From Halobacteriales archaeon QS_5_70_15 (GTDB lineage: Archaea; Halobacteriota; Halobacteria; Halobacteriales; Haloarculaceae), in contig PXRQ01000076.1 of the NCBI GenBank assembly GCA_003022005.1, positions 1 to 15,881 of the forward strand: a stretch of 15,881 nucleotides of DNA, read 5' to 3'. The notes beneath the pieces are model-generated. The model did not search any database. It was given only the letters and a program-made list of their open reading frames with translations, and was not told the origin of the DNA. Of this stretch, positions 13,413 to 15,881 are shown piece after piece (positions within the stretch are counted from its first letter, which is position 1; each line of letters opens with the position of its first letter). The translations under genes were made by a program, and so were the position numbers.

Positions 13413-15707
13413 ATGGCGTCCGCCTCCTCCACCCCGAACACGACGGCCCGGACGCCGACGGTTCCCGTCCCGGCCCTGCCGGGGATCTCGGTGCCCCGGA
13501 CGCCCGCGCTCATCGCCGTCCTGAACCTCGCGCTGCTGGCGTTCGTCGCCGTCCCCGACGGCGGCCCGGTCGCGGCCGTCCGGGCGGTCTTCGGCGTCGC
13601 GTACCTCTCGCTCGTCCCCGGGTGGCTGGTCGTCGGCCTGCTCGACCCGGACGGCGAGTTCGGGGCGGTCGAGCGGAGCCTGTACGCGGTCGGTCTGAGC
13701 CTCCTCTCGCTGATGTTCGTGGGACTGGCGCTGAACACCGCGCTCCCGTTCGTCGGGGTCGACGCGCCGCTCCGTCCCGTCCCGCTCGCGCTCGGGCTCG
13801 GGGGCTTCACGACCGTGCTCGCCGCGGTTCACGAGCGCCGAGGGACGGACCCGCTGTCGTCGCTCCCCCGTCGCCCGCGCGGCGTCCGGGAGTGGCGTGT
13901 CGTCGCCCTCTTCTCGCTCCTTCCCGCCGTCGCGCTCGTCGGCGGGTACGCGAACCGGGTGTTCCTGACGAACCTCCCGACGATGGTCTTCCTCCTGCTG
14001 GTCGCGACGCTACCGTTCCTGCTCGTCGCCGGGGCGATACCCGAGCGGCTCCACCCGTTCGCCCTCTACGCGACCGCCCTGGGAATGCTCGTCTTCGGCT
14101 CGCTCCACACCCCGTTCCTCACCGGCCGGGACCCCAACTGGGAGTACTACTTCGCGAACCTGGTGGTGGAGTCGGGGCGGTGGGACCCCGGTATCTCGTT
14201 CAAGGCCGACGTGATGCTCGGCATATCGCTGGTCCGGCCGACCTACGCCATGCTGAGCGGGCTCCCGCTCGAGAACGTCTACAAGCACACCTCGCCGCTC
14301 CTGTTCGCGGCGGTCCCGGTCGGGCTCTACCACCTCACCCGGGTCCGGCCGTGGGGTCGCCCCCGGCTCGCGTTCCTCTCGGCGTTCCTCCTCGTCTCGT
14401 TCTGGAGCTTCTACACGAAGCTCGCGGATACCTACCGTCAGCAGCTCGCGATGACGTTCCTCCTGCTGTTCGTCATCGCGTGGTACCGCACCCGGGGCAC
14501 GGGTCGGACCGCGAGGCTCGGGAGTGTACTGCTCGTCCCGTTCGGGTTCGGACTGACCGTCAGTCATTACGGGACGGCGTTCGTGTTCATGGCACTGTCG
14601 GGGGTCGTCGTCGCGGTCGGGGGCGTCGCGACCGTCGTCAACGGGCGCCTGGACTGGTTCGAGGACGCGCCACGGAAGCTCCCGCTGACCGCCCTCGCGG
14701 CGTTCCTCGTCCTCGGGATGACCTGGTACATGTACGTCGGGAACGGGATCCTGTTCAACCAGCTCTCGCGCATCGGCGGGAAGATACTGGTCGATCTCCT
14801 CGGACTACAGACGAGCGTCAGCGCCACGGGCGGGTCCGGCGCCCGCTGGGTCACGCGGGACCTCTACTCCGTCTCCTACGAGGTGTTCCGGTGGCTGAAC
14901 TACGTGACTGTGGGGTTCGTCACCGCCGAGTTCCTCGCGATGCTCTCCGGCGACCTCCGGGACCGGACGTTCGCCCGGCTCGAGTACCTCCTGTTGGCCG
15001 GAGGGTCGGGGCTCCTCCTCGTCACCGCCGTACTGTTCCCGTCGGCGAACCCGATCGACCTCGCCCGCCTCTACCCCATCGCGCTGTTCTGGATCGCTCC
15101 CCTGTGTGTCGGCGGTGGACTGCTCGTCCTCTGCGGGCTCGCCAGGCTCCTCGGGCGACCGGAGGGCGCGGGTGCGGAGGACCGCCGGTACGCCGCTCTG
15201 GGCGTCTTCTTCGCCGTCTTCCTGCTCTACTCCACCGGCTTCGTTCCCGCGGTCACGGGGGAGTTCCAGTACAACGAGGGACTCGTCATCGAATCGGAAC
15301 TCGGGGACCTCTCGGCGGTCGCCGACAGCACGAACGGCGTGCCGTCGGCGGGTGACGTCGCCGCGGCACGCTTCCTCGCCGACCACCGCGAGGTGACGTA
15401 CTCCGTTATCACGGACTTCTCCGGCGTGTTCGTCTGGAGCTACGCCGAGGTGCCCAGACAGGACCGGTGGCCACCCGTCGAAAGCGGGACCACGACCGGC
15501 CTCGTCGGCCGGGAGCCGAACGACCTCCCGCCGGACAGCTACGTCCTCTTCCGGACGGTGAACACCGAACGTGGTATCCTGATCGCGAACGTCGGTTCGG
15601 CGAAGTACTCCGGGGAGCGAAACTACGCCCCCGCCGAGCCCTACCTTCACGGCACCGGCTCGCGGAAGCATCTCGTCTACTCGAACGGCGGCCGAGTGTA
15701 CGTCTGA
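13413..15707 (+). CDS. DUF2206-type polytopic membrane protein, possible GT-C glycosyltransferase
   Basis: This 764-aa integral membrane protein has at least twelve hydrophobic segments. A four-helix N-terminal part resembles DUF1616 (about residues 31-140, for example VFGVAYLSLVPGWLVVGLL). A longer helical core includes TMVFLLLVATLPFLLVAGAI, AMTFLLLFVIAWY and YLLLAGGSGLLLVTAVLFPS. The chain ends in a soluble domain of about 130 residues after FAVFLLYSTGFVPAV. The loop TGRDPNWEYYFANLVVESGR, between core helices, resembles acidic catalytic loops of GT-C glycosyltransferases using lipid-linked sugars, and I place the protein with DUF2206 from memory. A role in transferring or polymerising the glycan outside the membrane is inferred. 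The ATG begins 5 nt after the previous stop. This appears to be the last operon gene in view. Confidence 0.88.
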   Translation: MASASSTPNTTARTPTVPVPALPGISVPRTPALIAVLNLALLAFVAVPDGGPVAAVRAVFGVAYLSLVPGWLVVGLLDPDGEFGAVERSLYAVGLSLLSLMFVGLALNTALPFVGVDAPLRPVPLALGLGGFTTVLAAVHERRGTDPLSSLPRRPRGVREWRVVALFSLLPAVALVGGYANRVFLTNLPTMVFLLLVATLPFLLVAGAIPERLHPFALYATALGMLVFGSLHTPFLTGRDPNWEYYFANLVVESGRWDPGISFKADVMLGISLVRPTYAMLSGLPLENVYKHTSPLLFAAVPVGLYHLTRVRPWGRPRLAFLSAFLLVSFWSFYTKLADTYRQQLAMTFLLLFVIAWYRTRGTGRTARLGSVLLVPFGFGLTVSHYGTAFVFMALSGVVVAVGGVATVVNGRLDWFEDAPRKLPLTALAAFLVLGMTWYMYVGNGILFNQLSRIGGKILVDLLGLQTSVSATGGSGARWVTRDLYSVSYEVFRWLNYVTVGFVTAEFLAMLSGDLRDRTFARLEYLLLAGGSGLLLVTAVLFPSANPIDLARLYPIALFWIAPLCVGGGLLVLCGLARLLGRPEGAGAEDRRYAALGVFFAVFLLYSTGFVPAVTGEFQYNEGLVIESELGDLSAVADSTNGVPSAGDVAAARFLADHREVTYSVITDFSGVFVWSYAEVPRQDRWPPVESGTTTGLVGREPNDLPPDSYVLFRTVNTERGILIANVGSAKYSGERNYAPAEPYLHGTGSRKHLVYSNGGRVYV

Positions 15708-15734
15708 CACTGCCCGTCGTAGTCCCTCGCAGGA

Positions 15735-15747
15735 TCCCGGCCCGGGA
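15735..15747 (+). terminator. Small hyphenated palindrome after the operon
   Basis: TCCCGG-C-CCGGGA lies 28 nt after the stop of the last operon gene. It is short and lacks a T-run. The remaining bases to 15881 show no gene I can support on either strand. Confidence 0.25.
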
Positions 15748-15881
15748 CCGCGCGACGTGAGCGGCGCGGACCGGTCGAACCCTCCGGCCCGCTACGACGA
15801 TCTCTGTGGTACGGTCGGACACGGAGCGCCCGAACGACACCGCCGCCACGATGGGCCGATGACGTTCGAGTAGACACGTCC

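Noticed and set aside
15708..15881. Short frames at the right edge (for example GTG at 15759, 37 codons; minus-strand frames)
   Set aside because: There are no motifs, no promoter-like element, and composition does not resemble the neighbouring genes. Nothing supports a gene here.

Overview
The window is about 15.9 kb of very GC-rich DNA. It reads as the chromosome of a halophilic archaeon (class Halobacteria). The proteins are rich in Asp and Glu and poor in Lys, third codon positions are almost always G or C, and several genes have a TATA-like box 25-30 nt before the start codon, as expected for leaderless transcripts. Haloarchaeal family types are present: a DUF373 membrane protein, a Tat lipoprotein, and a PGF-CTERM-like surface protein. 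No rRNA, tRNA, CRISPR array, insertion sequence or replication origin is recognisable.

Left part (1-6624): a mixed set of mostly single genes. From the left edge these are a DUF373 membrane protein (minus strand, cut by the window), a GtrA-type membrane protein broken by a frameshift and apparent deletion (minus), a YbhB/YbcL (PEBP) lipoprotein divergent from it, a small surface protein whose signal peptide lies in a different frame, a radical SAM enzyme, the isolated ATPase domain of a lost histidine kinase (minus), a luciferase-like flavin monooxygenase, and an alpha/beta hydrolase (minus). Three of the genes between 0.9 and 4.2 kb look damaged. Three copies of a short degenerate repeat sit at gene 3' ends there.

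Right part (6802-15707): a surface-glycan region, all on the plus strand. A membrane-anchored family 2 glycosyltransferase stands alone with its own leader. After 227 nt comes a tight six-gene operon with junctions from a 4-nt overlap to a 5-nt gap: a 75-aa protein that may be ribbon-helix-helix-like, a rhamnosyltransferase-like GT2, an AlkP/sulfatase-superfamily enzyme, a GT4 glycosyltransferase, a second AlkP/sulfatase-superfamily enzyme, and a large DUF2206-type multi-pass membrane protein. A leaderless promoter precedes the first gene.

The likely common job is building and decorating a cell-surface polysaccharide or glycoprotein glycan: cytoplasmic glycosyltransferases assemble it, the membrane protein may transfer or export it, and the two AlkP-fold enzymes add or remove a charged group. 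Both AlkP-fold enzymes lack the sulfatase CxPSR motif and have Thr at the predicted nucleophile position, so phosphotransfer or phosphodiester chemistry is at least as likely as sulfate hydrolysis. This operon is the best candidate for an undescribed system. The glycan and the reaction cannot be read from sequence alone.
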